Positions 1 through 10,041 of a DNA stretch of 35,567 nt are shown here, piece by piece (the first letter of the stretch is position 1; every line of letters starts with the position of its first letter). Source of the stretch: Nemertoderma westbladi (taxonomy: Eukaryota; Xenacoelomorpha; Nemertodermatida; Nemertodermatidae); contig JAUCBJ010009020.1 in NCBI GenBank assembly GCA_032718475.1, positions 1-35,567 on the forward strand, given 5' to 3'. The notes under the pieces are model-generated. The model was not told the origin of the DNA and searched no databases. It saw only the letters and a program-made list of their open reading frames with translations. The position numbers and the translations under genes are program-made.

Positions 1-1620
1 AGTCCTGAAAAGGTCGAAGGTGAGAGTTTTACTTCTACGCTTACGAAAAATCTTCCTAGGTACCGATACAAATTGGTCTTTAAACCCTATGTACCTTTTC
101 AAGTACCGAAAAGTAACACCGCACACACACGGCGTAAAACAAAGTGCTACAAACTAACTGTTAGCTAGTCAAAGATTAAATACGAAAGTACTAGCTACCC
201 TAAAAGCCTACTGAAGCAGGGGACGTTCTAAATTACTAAATTTACTAACCTTAGATTTTAAATATCTCCTACTTACAATAGCTAACAAATATTTATCTAT
301 ATTATACGCTACGGCGGAAATACTATATACTAATTTATATAAATACTTCCTACTGTAAGGGTCCAGTAGTATACCGCTTACCAGATCCTAGTAACGATGT
401 ACCTTACTATGAGACTCTAGTAATGTATACGGGCTTGTACAGTATCTGACAACAAATCCCAGTCCAGGATATCTAAACAAACAGATATAGTACACAAACG
501 ACTACTGGCGAGGAACAGAGCCTTGTATCTATTCTATGTACGTGCGCGGGTCTAATGCCTACGTACTAGACAGAAGGATACCTGTCCTCTAACCGGTGAG
601 GCAGATGTACAGTTACCGTAACAGACCAAACTCACGGGAAAACAATCCCCGCGCAGCGAATCCTAACTATCACTGACAGTCCTAAATACAGTAACTTGCC
701 GCAGTGTGATTTATATGGTTTATATACGAACTAGGTGGTTAACAGTCCTAGTGTAACAATGCTGATCATCCCTGTCGAAATCAGCCTAAAAGTCGTGCCT
801 AAATGTAACAATACCGTTGTCCAGACAAACAACAGTTTAATAACGAAAGTGAAATACTCCTTATCTTGCCGCAATCAAATCAGATCCTAATTGTACAAAT
901 ACAAATAATTTCCTCCTAACGTAATGTATAGTACGCTATAGCTAGTAGAACTTTAAGGGCAATATGTTTTAGGGCGTGTGTGTGTGGGTGTGTTACAAAT
1001 AAAACAATTTCGTGTAATTCCTTTTACTAGGTTTTAGTGATTTTCTGACTAAAATGATACCGTGCGCTAGCTACTAAAATAAACTAGTCGCGTTTGTAGA
1101 ACTTTATACTCACGAATGACGTCAAAGCTCTCTCCTTCCTATCCACAACCCAATGGGCAACCACAGTGTTAGTAACTACACCCGTGATCGGCACTAATAC
1201 CAGATTCTGGTTGTAAGATAAGAATAGGGGTTAATCGCTACCGTACGTTAGCTGATCTGGTATACTAATTTAATTCTAGAACTTTGTTGCTGCGGTAGTT
1301 AGCAGCAATACCTATCAGTACGTGGCAAGGCGCGGTAGGATATTAATAAAACCTCCCTAGGCCAAGCAGTGTGCCGGTAGCAGAAATACTCCTTGCCTGA
1401 TCAAATAGCTAACTCCAGACAGGGGGGGGGGGGGGTACTAATGTACGTTCTACAAAGTGAACCGGTACCAAACAGTCAGTGCTATGAATCACTAAATTAT
1501 GGAACGTATGCTGTCCGTACCTAATGTGTACTCGCGTACTGACGAATGGCAATAGTTCGCACCTGTAGGAAGTACAGGTTAACCCAGGGATTCGTAGGAC
1601 TTGACAAAGGGGGGGTGTCT
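1..1620. other. No gene recognised (unassigned, simple tracts)
   Basis: I see no convincing exon, transposon protein or RNA gene in this stretch. It is rich in short TACT/CTAG-type words, has a GT-rich run near 974-991 and a pure G tract at 1422-1435. A 164-codon frame on the minus strand that runs from here into the next repeat is made of repeat sequence and is not considered a gene. Confidence 0.5.
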
Positions 1621-1639
1621 GGATATAATTATTTGATCC

Positions 1640-2450
1640 TAAATTTGCGGCGTCCAGTGCGGTGTCACGCTTACCCTGATCTATAGGTCTTACGGCGGGC
1701 AAGGGCGTCGAACAAAGTCTTACCTTTCTCACAAAGCGGGCGCTGCATGGCAAGTTGAGCATTTCGAAGGGGCAAAGGGGGTGCGCGGTCGATCCAAAAT
1801 GTGGGCGCCATCGTGTTGTGGACATCCCTTCCCTGCGTTGCTTACGGCCTAACGGTCTAGGCTGCCATCTCCCTGGTGTTCGGCTGTCCCGAAGTCGGAC
1901 CAAAAGAAAACATGTCAGGAAATTGCAGTATATTTACAGTTTTAACAAAGGATTTATCAAAGTAAGTTTCAACAAGAAACCGAATAAACTAATTTTACAA
2001 GAATAAACTGATAGAGTAACATTATAAGAAATTATAACGGAAGTGTGTGTAACAAGAAGTGATAACCGAAGGCAAACCGGCCTTTTATACTAGAAATTGC
2101 ACATGGAAACTAAACAGAAATTTCCACAGCTTCACATTTGAACCATAAAGTGTTTCGTGCCCTATGATTGGCCCAGCTCATCGTTCAACGCAGTCCGGCC
2201 CTTACACTAATCTGGGACATGGAATCCTAACAGAATTTTCCACTGCCTCACATTTGAGCAATAAGGTAATTTATGCCCTATGATTGGCCTGGCTCATTAT
2301 CCGCTACGTTGTACGCTTCTCATTGGCCTACCAATTAGCACCTAAACGAAAATAAATGGCCCCAAAATACAAATTTCCCGACTGGGATTCGAACTCGTAA
2401 CCTACGTAATGTAACCAACGCCTTAACCATCTGACCACTACGCCACGAGA
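1640..2450 (-). repeat. tRNA-headed SINE-like repeat, copy 1
   Basis: Read on the minus strand, this matches 13971-14690 over its whole length, including blocks at 1650-1720 (versus about 14590-14690) and 2280-2450 (versus 13971-14140). The head is tRNA-like. Inside the body a segment of about 116 bp is tandemly duplicated (about 2102-2183 and 2218-2301), each copy containing a CCAAT-type motif (ATGATTGGCC on the plus strand). Short frames across it differ between copies, so it is judged non-coding. At roughly 750-800 bp it is long for a SINE; it could instead be a composite unit or an LTR-like fragment. Confidence 0.6.
2377..2450 (-). promoter_or_regulatory. tRNA-like head with Pol III A and B boxes
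   Basis: On the minus strand a box-A-like stretch (GTGGTCAGATGGTTAAGG) is followed about 35 bp later by a box-B-like stretch (CGAGTTCGAATCCC). The D-arm wording GGTTAAGG suggests descent from a class II (Ser/Leu) tRNA. The acceptor and anticodon stems do not fold cleanly, so this is a tRNA-derived promoter and not a working tRNA gene. Confidence 0.6.
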
Positions 2451-2459
2451 GTACCTAAG

Positions 2460-3380
2460 GGTTTTATGTGTACAAATATAAATAGGCATATTACATTACT
2501 GTAACTTAATCAAAATACGTCGGATTTTCAAAGTTTTTACGTTAAAGTTAAACTACAAATGCTACCTTATAGTGAAATAATTCATCAAATCTCCATTTCG
2601 GCAAAAATGGCATATACGTGGTTTCAAAATGAAAGGGACGATATGGCGATATTTCAGACCATTATTGTAAGTAAAGCTCTTATTATTAACTATATCACGA
2701 TTGAGAGTTTTCATAAATTGAATACTGTAGCAATATCAATATAATTAGACCAAAGACTTGTTACAATACATTTCCTCTAAAGGGAAACACAGTCGCCAGA
2801 CTTGAGTCCTTACATAAATAATTAGTCAGACATTTGCTTGTTATACTGTGTTGCCACTCCCTCTTGGTACTGTATATTAGTTAAATATAATAGACGATCA
2901 AATACGGTATTAAATTAAGTGAAATATAGAGCAAATCCATACAGGAAATGGAAGAAAGGGGGAAATAAACAGATACATTGAGCGGCCTTCGTTGAAGGTA
3001 CACTAGCTCCATTCCGTTCAATGTATCAGACCGGAAAATTTAGGTTCATATGCATGTGTTTTCAGAATCGTCATGAAAGAGTCACAATATATGAAATTGA
3101 GATTGAAAGAACATATTTTTTATCAAATGCGCTAACAGTGAGTACCCCATTAGGAATTGGGTACACGGAGGCAACAACAGTGGTGCTCACAATTAAGAGG
3201 TTCTGTGAGGTTTTGTTTTACTGGGAAGCATTAACAGAGTTAAGAAATAGAAATCAACCTTTTTTTAAAGCAAAATTTCACAAAAAAAAACATTAGCATA
3301 AATAAGTGCCAATAAAATGACAAAATACTCGACAGTTGGCTGTCGGTTGTCGTCGTTGCATTAACACCCGATAAAAATGC
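2460..3380. other. AT-rich intergenic or intronic DNA; one unassigned 91-codon frame
   Basis: No recognisable gene. A 91-codon plus-strand frame at 3021-3296 begins MYQTGKFRF and shows no motif I recognise. Its codon use does not differ obviously from its surroundings and it ends in a lysine-rich A tract, so it is probably chance. The next exon of the minus-strand crystallin gene could lie here or further left, but I could not identify it. Confidence 0.4.
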
Positions 3381-3382
3381 AG

Positions 3383-3590
3383 TTTGTATTGCTACATTCT
3401 GCTACATTGCTGTCATGTAGAGCGCACATCTTCAACCAGACACTCCACAGCATTGGAATTGGTCCAACAAACTTGACACTTGAACAAAGCCACCACCGCC
3501 TTACAGGACATTGTTTTATCCTTGAGGAACAAGCTGTGCACAGGACAACCCATGACTCTCTTGAGATACCTCTTATATATGAAACTGGAC
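3383..3590 (+). pseudogene. 3' fragment of non-LTR retrotransposon family A (left half)
   Basis: The plus-strand translation contains HIFNQTL, NLTLEQS and GHCF. These align with the C-terminal part of the reverse transcriptase protein of element A (HISNQTL, SLTLEQN, GHCF). The match breaks at a TTAA (3591-3594) and resumes at 11770-11868 with the same family's 3' end, so a later insertion split one fragment. The copy is diverged and cannot be functional. It lies in the intron downstream of crystallin exon B and is antisense to that gene. Confidence 0.75.
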
Positions 3591-4898
3591 TTAACCTTAT
3601 TAAACCCGGGGGGGGGGGGGGTCAATATGACCCACCCGTGGTTTTTTTGCTATAACTCGGAAACAAACGCAGTGGGGAATCTGAAATTTTGTGACATTTC
3701 CTAAAAATCTATTGTCTTCCTAATAGTCCGGCAGCAAATAGCACAAATTTTGGTGAACCGTGTTTTTTTATACCCATAAAATATTTCATCGGTTTTGTAC
3801 TCATTAGACCCTGCTGAACATTATTTAGGAGGGTGTCTCCCCTACAACCTTGAGCATTTCTCATAAATCGAGTTACCATGGTTACCGGGGTGTTTATCTG
3901 CAGCTTTATCATAACACACAATGGTTACAGGATTTACCCCAATTTTGACTAAACCAATGATTGCGAATTCGATGAGCTAATTTTCAAACCACTGTTACCC
4001 TGGCAACCGTTGCTAGGTGCAGTAATCTACGGTTCACGCCATAGCAAACACCACCTTACCCATTATGCGACCTCAGTATCAACATATTCCTTCAGTATAT
4101 CGCATGCTGAACTTGTATTCGAGTCACAGTTATTATGACAACCGTTGCTACGGGAACTACTACTAACTACTGCTACTACTAAATAGCAACCAGCGACCAA
4201 AGCATTCTATGACTATATGATTGTACTGTTTCAACATACCCCCGCTGTATCGTACATAGTGCATAGTGGGTTTATTGAACTTGGTTTCTGGCCACAGTTA
4301 TCATGAAAACTGTTGCTATGTAGACTAGACAATGATTCTAAATATGATTTTAAAGGTCGTTGATGTTCACAGGAATTATTGTAGAGGAATTTTACCTTTA
4401 GCTATTTTGGTTCACAATTTTTATTAATAATAAATTGATATATCAATTATCAAAATTAAAATAAAAAAATGCTTTTATTCTCTTTTCTGTTTTAAGGTAT
4501 TTGATTAGAAAATAATATATTTAATAATCTTATAATAATCTTATATAATGTAATAATGTAATAATCTTATAATAATATAATATATTCTTATAATAATTTG
4601 TGGCATTATTATTATTATTATTTCGTGTCTACTGTAATTGCGATTGCTTTTATTAAGTACATTATATGTGATTTTAATATTATATTTTCAAAATTTGATT
4701 ACACCAAAACAACATATGCATACAATACCACCATATTATTAAATTATAAAATAATATGACTAAATATGTACTAGGGTGCGAAATCTATATCATCTTTTAA
4801 TGACTGGTCAGGGCAATAGTAACTCAGTGACGGTACAGTGGAATATATATATCTTGATATCATAGTCATATAATGCTTATATCGCTGGTTGGTAGGGG

Positions 4899-5478
4899 TG
4901 TGAGCGGATTCAATTCCGCCTCACCAACCCCATAAAGTTGGGAAGTGGCGTTTTCAGCAATATTGGGGAATACGAGGTTAATCACAACTAACCTCGTATC
5001 ACACCCAATAACGGGGACAACATATAGCCCCAAAGAGCCACACAAAAGAGGTTAGAGGTCAAGCTACCTCGAGAAGGGAAGTGGCAGCAGCGGGGGGGAA
5101 ACACTCCCACAGAGGTGGGAGGCGAGAATTAGGTTGCTAGCCAATGAGGGGCAAGGGAAAGGCATCCGCTAGGTAGCAAGGCCACAGTAGAGTAGAGGTG
5201 AATATATATTACCAGTTGATGTTTGTGCCCCTTTCAGTTATCCCTGTCACACAGTAGGGACCAGTGACATTTTGTACCGTCGCCACCACTACCGGTATAG
5301 CATTTATGTCATATTATTCCTTATTCCTTCTGATAACTGTGCTATTTTATTCAGTTTACTCATATCTGCATTGAGTTATAACAATATTAGAACAACAGCA
5401 ACAAACTATTTTCTTCCTTTCAATGACACGGTGACGCGTAACAAAACAAACCGGTCGGGATCCCCTGATCCCATCACA
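4899..5478 (+). mobile_element. Solo LTR related to the gag-only LTR retrotransposon
   Basis: This 580-bp unit begins TGTGAGCGG and ends CCCATCACA. It is the reverse-complement homologue of the LTRs at 6876-7455 and 10471-11044, sharing blocks such as CCCCATAAAGTTGG, CAATATTGGG and AACCTCGTATCAC. The duplication AGGGG flanks it exactly (4894-4898 and 5479-5483). Removing it and one AGGGG restores a sequence present uninterrupted near 5790, 31365 and 33125. It is clearly diverged from the two LTRs of the intact element, so it is an older subfamily member reduced by LTR-LTR recombination. Confidence 0.88.
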
Positions 5479-5549
5479 AGGGGGCCTATGGAGATCCTAT
5501 TGGACTTAGCAACGATGATAACCATGACTCGAAACCAAGTTGAATAACC

Positions 5550-5764
5550 AATGGTGGGTGATGTGCGTCAGAGTAGGTATGGGTGATGGGCCTCATATCT
5601 GAGTCCACTGCGACACCCACCCTACTACTAGGACCGGCATGCTGCATTGCAGCTGTATTTTTAAGAATGCTGTGCCGGCTTGTCGACAAAATTGCGCCGC
5701 CACAACTCCCCATCACCCATGAGATTTGCTAGATCATCCGCAACTTCAAGGCCAGTGTCCTTTA
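5550..5764. mobile_element. Rearranged fragment of non-LTR family A (5' UTR piece joined to inverted 3' end)
   Basis: 5550 to about 5612 matches the 5' untranslated region of element A (reverse complement of about 18296-18373). About 5613-5764 matches its 3' end in the opposite orientation, compare 14990-15135. The two pieces meet tail to tail, which is not the layout of ordinary 5' inversion. A 95-bp direct repeat flanks the fragment. Confidence 0.7.
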
Positions 5765-5859
5765 ATAATGCTTATATCGCTGGATGGTAGGGGGCCTATG
5801 GAGATCCTATTGGACTTAACAACGATGATAACCGTGACTCGAAACCAAGTTGAATAACC
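5765..5859. repeat. 95-bp direct repeat, right copy (left copy split by the solo LTR)
   Basis: The same 95 bp occurs at 4870-4898 plus 5484-5549, the left copy being interrupted by the solo LTR. The repeats bracket the rearranged family A fragment, so they look like a very long target duplication or a local tandem duplication. Only a few substitutions separate the copies. Confidence 0.75.
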
Positions 5860-6355
5860 TTGATATACTAGGAGTAGAGTCACTGTAGTTTTCTATTGCT
5901 TAAATTGGTGTTAAATATGGCGTTTCCCGAAGATTACTGCCCCTAACAACGGTTGCCATGGTAACAGTGCTTCGGTACTGGGTTCATTGGATTGGCAATC
6001 ATCGATAGAAACCAATTTGGTGTAAAATTTCTAGATATTGAGTGTTTATAATAGCGGTTGCTAGGGTCTCAGTCGCTGTTGACATGGAAACATGTTTTAT
6101 TCAAATTTCTCAAGGCTGAGAGAACGACACCTTCCCTAATATCGATTAGTATGGTATTGTGGTCATGAAACTGATGAGACTTTTAATGGGTATAAAATCG
6201 GTTCATCAATTTGCTGCCGGACTCTAATAGTGAAAACGGTTTTCAAAATCATTGGGTAGTTTTTGAGTTATAGCACCATATTGTAACCCTACTTTTGGCA
6301 CTTTTTTTGAGGCGTTTTTTGAAAATTACATTTCATTTAAATATGATTTGTAATA

Positions 6356-6870
6356 TTCCTATTTTTGATTTACACCGGTTTTTTGGTGTTTGCAGTTGGA
6401 TGGAATTCATCTAAATAAATTTAGAAATTTCAAACTTGTTTTTTCGGCGGGTGCCAATTTTGGTGCCAGCACCAAATTTTGAAATATGTCAAATCTCTAA
6501 ATTGATTGTTTGAACCTGTTTTTTGCGCACTAGGGGTTTTTTAGGGTTCAGATTTCGATGGAATATCTACGAGTTACACCAGGAGTATCAAACTTGTATT
6601 TTTCGGCGCGGTGTGCAAAATTTGGTGCCAGCATGAAATTTTGAAAATTCATTCAATAGTTAAATTGATTGTTACAAGTTATTTCTTGCGTTTTATAGGT
6701 TTATGGCGGTTCTGAATTGAATGAAACAAATAATTATCTAACTAGACATCTCAAACTTGTATATTTCGGAAGTGGGCGCAAAATTTGGTGCTGGCACAAT
6801 ATTTTGAAAACCACCAAATATATCAATTGATTGTATCACCTTGTTCCTTTGTTATCGTTTGTAATGGTTC
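6356..6870. repeat. About 160-bp tandem repeats inside the piggyBac-like element (left part)
   Basis: Successive units share TCAAACTTGTATTTTTCGG, a GTGC(A)AAATTTGGTG block, a GCCAGCAC-like block and a CTTGTTTCTTGCG-like start, at a spacing near 158-165 bp. Units are centred near 6440, 6600 and 6760. The array continues at 11045-11290 on the far side of the LTR element, which sits inside one unit. A two-unit version is seen at 21590-21872. No coding potential. Confidence 0.75.
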
Positions 6871-6875
6871 TGAAT

Positions 6876-7455
6876 TGTGACGGGATCCGAAAATCCCGAT
6901 TTATCCGGTTTCTTATTTAAGCGTCCCTGCCGTGTGTGTGAAAAGAGTTCTGATATTATTGAGTTGCTCTGACCATTGTTGGTAACGTATGTATAAATAT
7001 ATATAATAAAGTGTAAGCACAGTTGGTAAGTGAATAAATGAGTACTGGTAATATAGTTGAATGATGATGGCAGCAGTGGACGGTGATAAGAGTTCCCGTT
7101 CTGCCCTAACTAAACTGACTAACTAAGTGAATAAATGAGGAACAGTTACTGGTAATATATTGCACTGGTTTGGCCGTATTACATTACTCAGCGGATGCCT
7201 GCCCCCCATTGGCTAATAACCCACTTCTCGCCCTCCCATCTCTCTGGGAGTGCTTCCCCCGCTACTGTCACTCTCTCCCTCCCGGAGGTGTAACCTCTGA
7301 CCCCCGCTGTGTGTGTGTGTTCCTTTGGGGGTTGTCGCCCCGTATATTGGGGTGATACGAGGTTGATTGGCAATCAACCTCGCACTCCCAATATTGCTTA
7401 AAGGCCCTGCTTGGCCAACTTTATGGGGTGGTTGGCGGAATTGAATTCGCTAACA
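6876..7455 (-). repeat. 3' LTR (in element sense) of the gag-only element
   Basis: 580 bp, nearly identical to 10471-11044 and in the same orientation. A long inverted stretch near its end (ACGAGGTTGATTGGCAATCA, 7347-7366, followed by ACCTCG) can form a hairpin; the same position in the other LTR has a small deletion. TATA-like runs lie at 6990-7008. Confidence 0.92.
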
Positions 7456-7474
7456 CTCCTACCCCCCCCCCCCC
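7456..7474 (-). promoter_or_regulatory. Polypurine tract
   Basis: On the minus strand this reads a run of 13 G then TAGGAG, ending directly at the TGTTAGCG start of the 3' LTR. This is the expected place and composition for the plus-strand primer and it fixes the element's orientation. Confidence 0.8.
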
Positions 7475-8232
7475 ATGCTATCTTCCCGGTGAGAAGATAG
7501 CATCCACCTACAGTGCGCTACAATTCCGCTGGATCCCGATCTACCATCGGGTGTGGGGTGGAGCTATTTTTTCTTAGCCGGCTTTCCAGGCCGCTCCTTA
7601 TTGGTATGATATCGCTACCCCGTCTTGGTACAACTTTACCTATCTTGCATTGCACCAAGACATCTGGCGTCCCGTGTCGGGCCGATCGTGCGCTTCTCTC
7701 ACACAACTTTTGTTTCCCCAACACTTTCACCACTCTAACCCCCCTCACTCTCCCGCACTTAACTGACTCTAAGCACCCTCTCATCCTCACTGTCCCTTGT
7801 TCTGCCTCTTGCCTCTCCCCCCCATGCTTGAATTGCACCCACACTCTCTTCGCGCTATCACTCAACCCCCATCTCAGCCCGCTTACTCCTGACGAGTCTA
7901 ACCCCCCTCCCTGTGCCGTCGCACTCAAGAAGTGTGAAGTCGTCCAGCGTCTTGTTTGTCATAGTCAATTGGTCCCCAGTCGCAGTAGCTAATTGGAAAA
8001 GGTTGTATGACTATAGTATTTACTTTGATTATATTTGCTAACTAGACTAATGATTGTTACGTAAGTACATACTAATTGCACTTTTCAATTATTTAAATTA
8101 TTTGAATTTGTACTTAGGAGTTCGCACGTCTCACGTGGTGCCTTCCAGGCATGCCACATCGAAGTCTTAGTTCGTTCCACCTGACTTTGGGAACCATCTC
8201 AAGTCCTTCTCTCTGTCGTCCTCTTCTATTGG
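7475..8232 (-). other. 3' non-coding part of the gag-only element
   Basis: GC-rich, C-rich on plus. Frames of 136 codons (minus) and 159 codons (plus) overlap one another here. Neither contains a protease, RT or other retroelement motif, and both seem to follow from base composition. I treat this as untranslated sequence downstream of gag, but a diverged small accessory protein cannot be excluded. Confidence 0.5.
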
Positions 8233-8850
8233 TCATTTCCTGGCCGCTGCCGCTCCCTTGGTCTTATCTCCCTTCAGGCTCCTGACCCTCGCCGTCACCT
8301 CTCTACTAATCCCGGTCGTCGACTCCTTGGGCGCTGGTGTTATTAGCTCCTGATATCGCTTCGCGGGTGGCCCCTCCGAGTGGCCCTGTTGTCTCCCCCT
8401 GGTGGCGTCCCATAGGATCACTTTCATCGCCCGCTGCACATGCTCCGCCAAGAAATCTCTGAACTCCCCTCTGTTCTGTGGCGTCCACCTGTCCAAATAC
8501 CTTTGCGTATTTATCACCCCGGCATATGACCCCGCCGTCGCTACCTCCTGGTAGGTAAACGGAAGTCTCCGTTTGATAATCTCCAAGTGGGCCTCCTGGT
8601 TGATGTTAAAGAAGCCCCACTGGAACTCCTGGGCCTTCATACGTTGCCGAGTCATGGCCCCGACGTCGGCCCACTCCTCGAAGATCCTAAACTTCTCTTC
8701 GTCGTCCATCCAGTCGCACTGGCATCTGTAGTGCCCCCGGAAGTTACACTTCGAACACCGGTTGTGCAACCGTGGACACGCCCCCATCCTGTGGCTCGAC
8801 TCGCGGCAGTAGAGACAACTAGTCCCTTTCTGGAACCGGTCAGACAGCCC
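8233..8850 (-). CDS. gag-like protein, C-terminal segment with second and third CCHC knuckles
   Basis: The same frame as the N-terminal segment. Open sequence upstream of the methionine at 8787 encodes CLYCRESSHRMGAC, followed by CSKCNFRGHYRCQC; both fit C-x2-C-x4-H-x4-C. With the knuckle in the middle segment this makes three nucleic-acid-binding fingers, a nucleocapsid arrangement. After them come about 150 residues (WMDDEEKFRIFEEWADVGA, YLDRWTPQNRGEF) and a basic tail (GDKTKGAAAARK). No protease or pol frame follows before the 3' LTR. Confidence 0.65.
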   Translation of the reverse strand, partial: GLSDRFQKGTSCLYCRESSHRMGACPRLHNRCSKCNFRGHYRCQCDWMDDEEKFRIFEEWADVGAMTRQRMKAQEFQWGFFNINQEAHLEIIKRRLPFTYQEVATAGSYAGVINTQRYLDRWTPQNRGEFRDFLAEHVQRAMKVILWDATRGRQQGHSEGPPAKRYQELITPAPKESTTGISREVTARVRSLKGDKTKGAAAARK

Positions 8851-9437
8851 CTTTCCTGGTGGGTTTGCCTCCCACAGTAATCACAGCCGAGCACCAATGT
8901 CTCCCGCCCCACGTCGTCTTTCATCCCAAGCGATCTCCGCGGTCTGTGGAGTCGCTGGTAAGCGAACTTCTGGACGTTAGCATCCCTGTCCACGTCGATC
9001 TCCTCGCCCCTCCCAGGCATCGTCTCCCCGAATACTACCCATGGTGCCGTTCCCGGTTGCTCGCCCAACCTGATGGTGCTCCCCGCGAAATCCATCGCCG
9101 GCTCCTCATGCACCCAGGCCCGCTTGCCGGGTCTATCCCAGAAGGCTCTCGCCCCACTGGCCGTCACCACCCTCCCGCCAACCCAGTCCGTGTCCGAGTG
9201 GCCGATCCTCCTGATGGGCGGCATCTCTCCGAACTCGTCGTCATCCTCGTCCTCCTCTAGGAGTGGCTTTAATCCCGGTATCCCGGTGGACCCACTGTGT
9301 CCCTTCCCACATTGGCTCTCGCCCGTGACTTTACATCCTTCCAGCTCCCCTAGCCTCCTTAGCGGGTGATCGCCCTCGGCGCCCACTGGTATGGGCGTCG
9401 TCTGCAATCCCGATGTCGACTGTTTCGGTGATCCCAC
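8652..9437 (-). CDS. gag-like protein, middle segment with first CCHC knuckle
   Basis: In a different frame from the segments on either side. It contains an acidic run (LLEEDEDDDEFGEMPP), a WVHEEPAMDF stretch and one perfect zinc knuckle, CDYCGRQTHQERGC (C-x2-C-x4-H-x4-C), near 8870-8911. Beyond the knuckle the frame degenerates into low-complexity sequence, while the other frame picks up two more knuckles. The coding signal therefore leaves this frame at about 8835-8855. The two shifts cancel, as expected from two small indels in one original gag frame, although programmed shifting cannot be excluded. Confidence 0.6.
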   Translation of the reverse strand: MGSPKQSTSGLQTTPIPVGAEGDHPLRRLGELEGCKVTGESQCGKGHSGSTGIPGLKPLLEEDEDDDEFGEMPPIRRIGHSDTDWVGGRVVTASGARAFWDRPGKRAWVHEEPAMDFAGSTIRLGEQPGTAPWVVFGETMPGRGEEIDVDRDANVQKFAYQRLHRPRRSLGMKDDVGRETLVLGCDYCGRQTHQERGCLTGSRKGLVVSTAASRATGWGRVHGCTTGVRSVTSGGTTDASATGWTTKRSLGSSRSGPTSGP

Positions 9438-10041
9438 CGTCCACCCTAATTCTCGCCCTAGAGACTCCCCCCGAACTCCCTGATGACGTCCAACGAAGTT
9501 CGTCTAAGGCCGCCTGTTCCTCGAAGCCGTAGCTCTGCGCTCTAGCTTCTTCCTCCCTTTCCTCTGCCTCTCTCCTTTCCTGTCTAGCGATTTCTTCCAA
9601 TCGCTTCGCTTCTCGTCTATCCGCCTCTAGCTGCTCCCATCTCTGATACGGCGTATCCACCTCCCCGTGTACCAGATGTCGGCAGTTATAGTACACCGAC
9701 TCGCCCTTCAGCCCCGGGTGGTCTACCAGACCCTCGAAAGCCGTCTTGAAGGATCTTCTGTAGCTCAGGGGTGATTCCGATAGCAGGAATGCCGTCGGTT
9801 CTTTCTCAATGACGACGGTCATGAATAGGTTAAGCAAACCCAGAATTATCCAGTCCTCCTGCAGGATATATCGCTTCTGATATACCTTTATCTCTCCTCT
9901 CCGGAATTGATACACCTCTTGTTTTCCTGGCCTCGCTCCCCACTTCAGCAAGTTTGCCAACTCTGCTCCGCACTCCTCTCTGAACTTACTCCAGTCTATT
10001 GGTTTGTGACACACGAGCCCCATTAGCTGGCCCATCGCCAC
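9331..10041 (-). CDS. gag-like protein, N-terminal segment
   Basis: This 236-codon frame starts MAMGQLMGLV shortly after the 430-bp leader. The first 120 residues form a mixed globular region. Residues about 130-185 are highly charged (EARAQ, RREAKRLEEIARQ) and predict a long helix or coiled coil, consistent with Gag assembly. The frame ends after a basic RGRSPAKEARGAG tail that does not resemble the next segment. The natural protein most likely continues in the +1 frame from about 9430, where another long frame begins. The following zinc knuckles make a structural Gag role the best reading. No close family was recognised. Confidence 0.65.
   Translation of the reverse strand: MAMGQLMGLVCHKPIDWSKFREECGAELANLLKWGARPGKQEVYQFRRGEIKVYQKRYILQEDWIILGLLNLFMTVVIEKEPTAFLLSESPLSYRRSFKTAFEGLVDHPGLKGESVYYNCRHLVHGEVDTPYQRWEQLEADRREAKRLEEIARQERREAEEREEEARAQSYGFEEQAALDELRWTSSGSSGGVSRARIRVDGGITETVDIGIADDAHTSGRRGRSPAKEARGAGRM

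Larger units (their letters stand above)
3725..6223. mobile_element. Non-autonomous TIR element (AGTCCGGCAGCAAA ends), copy 1
   Basis: The left end reads AGTCCGGCAGCAAA and the right end is its reverse complement, TTTGCTGCCGGACT. Imperfect complementarity continues for about 45-55 bp on each side. The host sequence CTAAT is repeated at 3720-3724 and 6224-6228 (possibly 7 bp, CTAATAG), consistent with a target duplication. A second copy with the same ends lies at 30211-34750. Without its own insertions the element is about 1.6 kb in both copies. No transposase was found, so it is non-autonomous. The superfamily is not assigned. Confidence 0.7.

Noticed and set aside
1409-1903. 164-codon minus-strand frame as a protein gene
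   Set aside because: It covers the tail of the tRNA-headed repeat. The homologous stretch in the second copy does not keep the frame.
3021-3296. 91-codon plus-strand frame as a host exon
   Set aside because: No domain, no clear splice sites, and composition like its surroundings. Left as unassigned.
4600-4622. CRISPR-like or structured array from ATT repeats
   Set aside because: A simple trinucleotide microsatellite with no spacers, also present at about 31077-31091 in the second copy of the TIR element.
7513-7992. 159-codon plus-strand frame as a gene
   Set aside because: It lies in the 3' non-coding part of a minus-strand retrotransposon, is dominated by Pro/Leu/Ser/Thr from C-rich DNA, overlaps an equally long antisense frame and has no motif.
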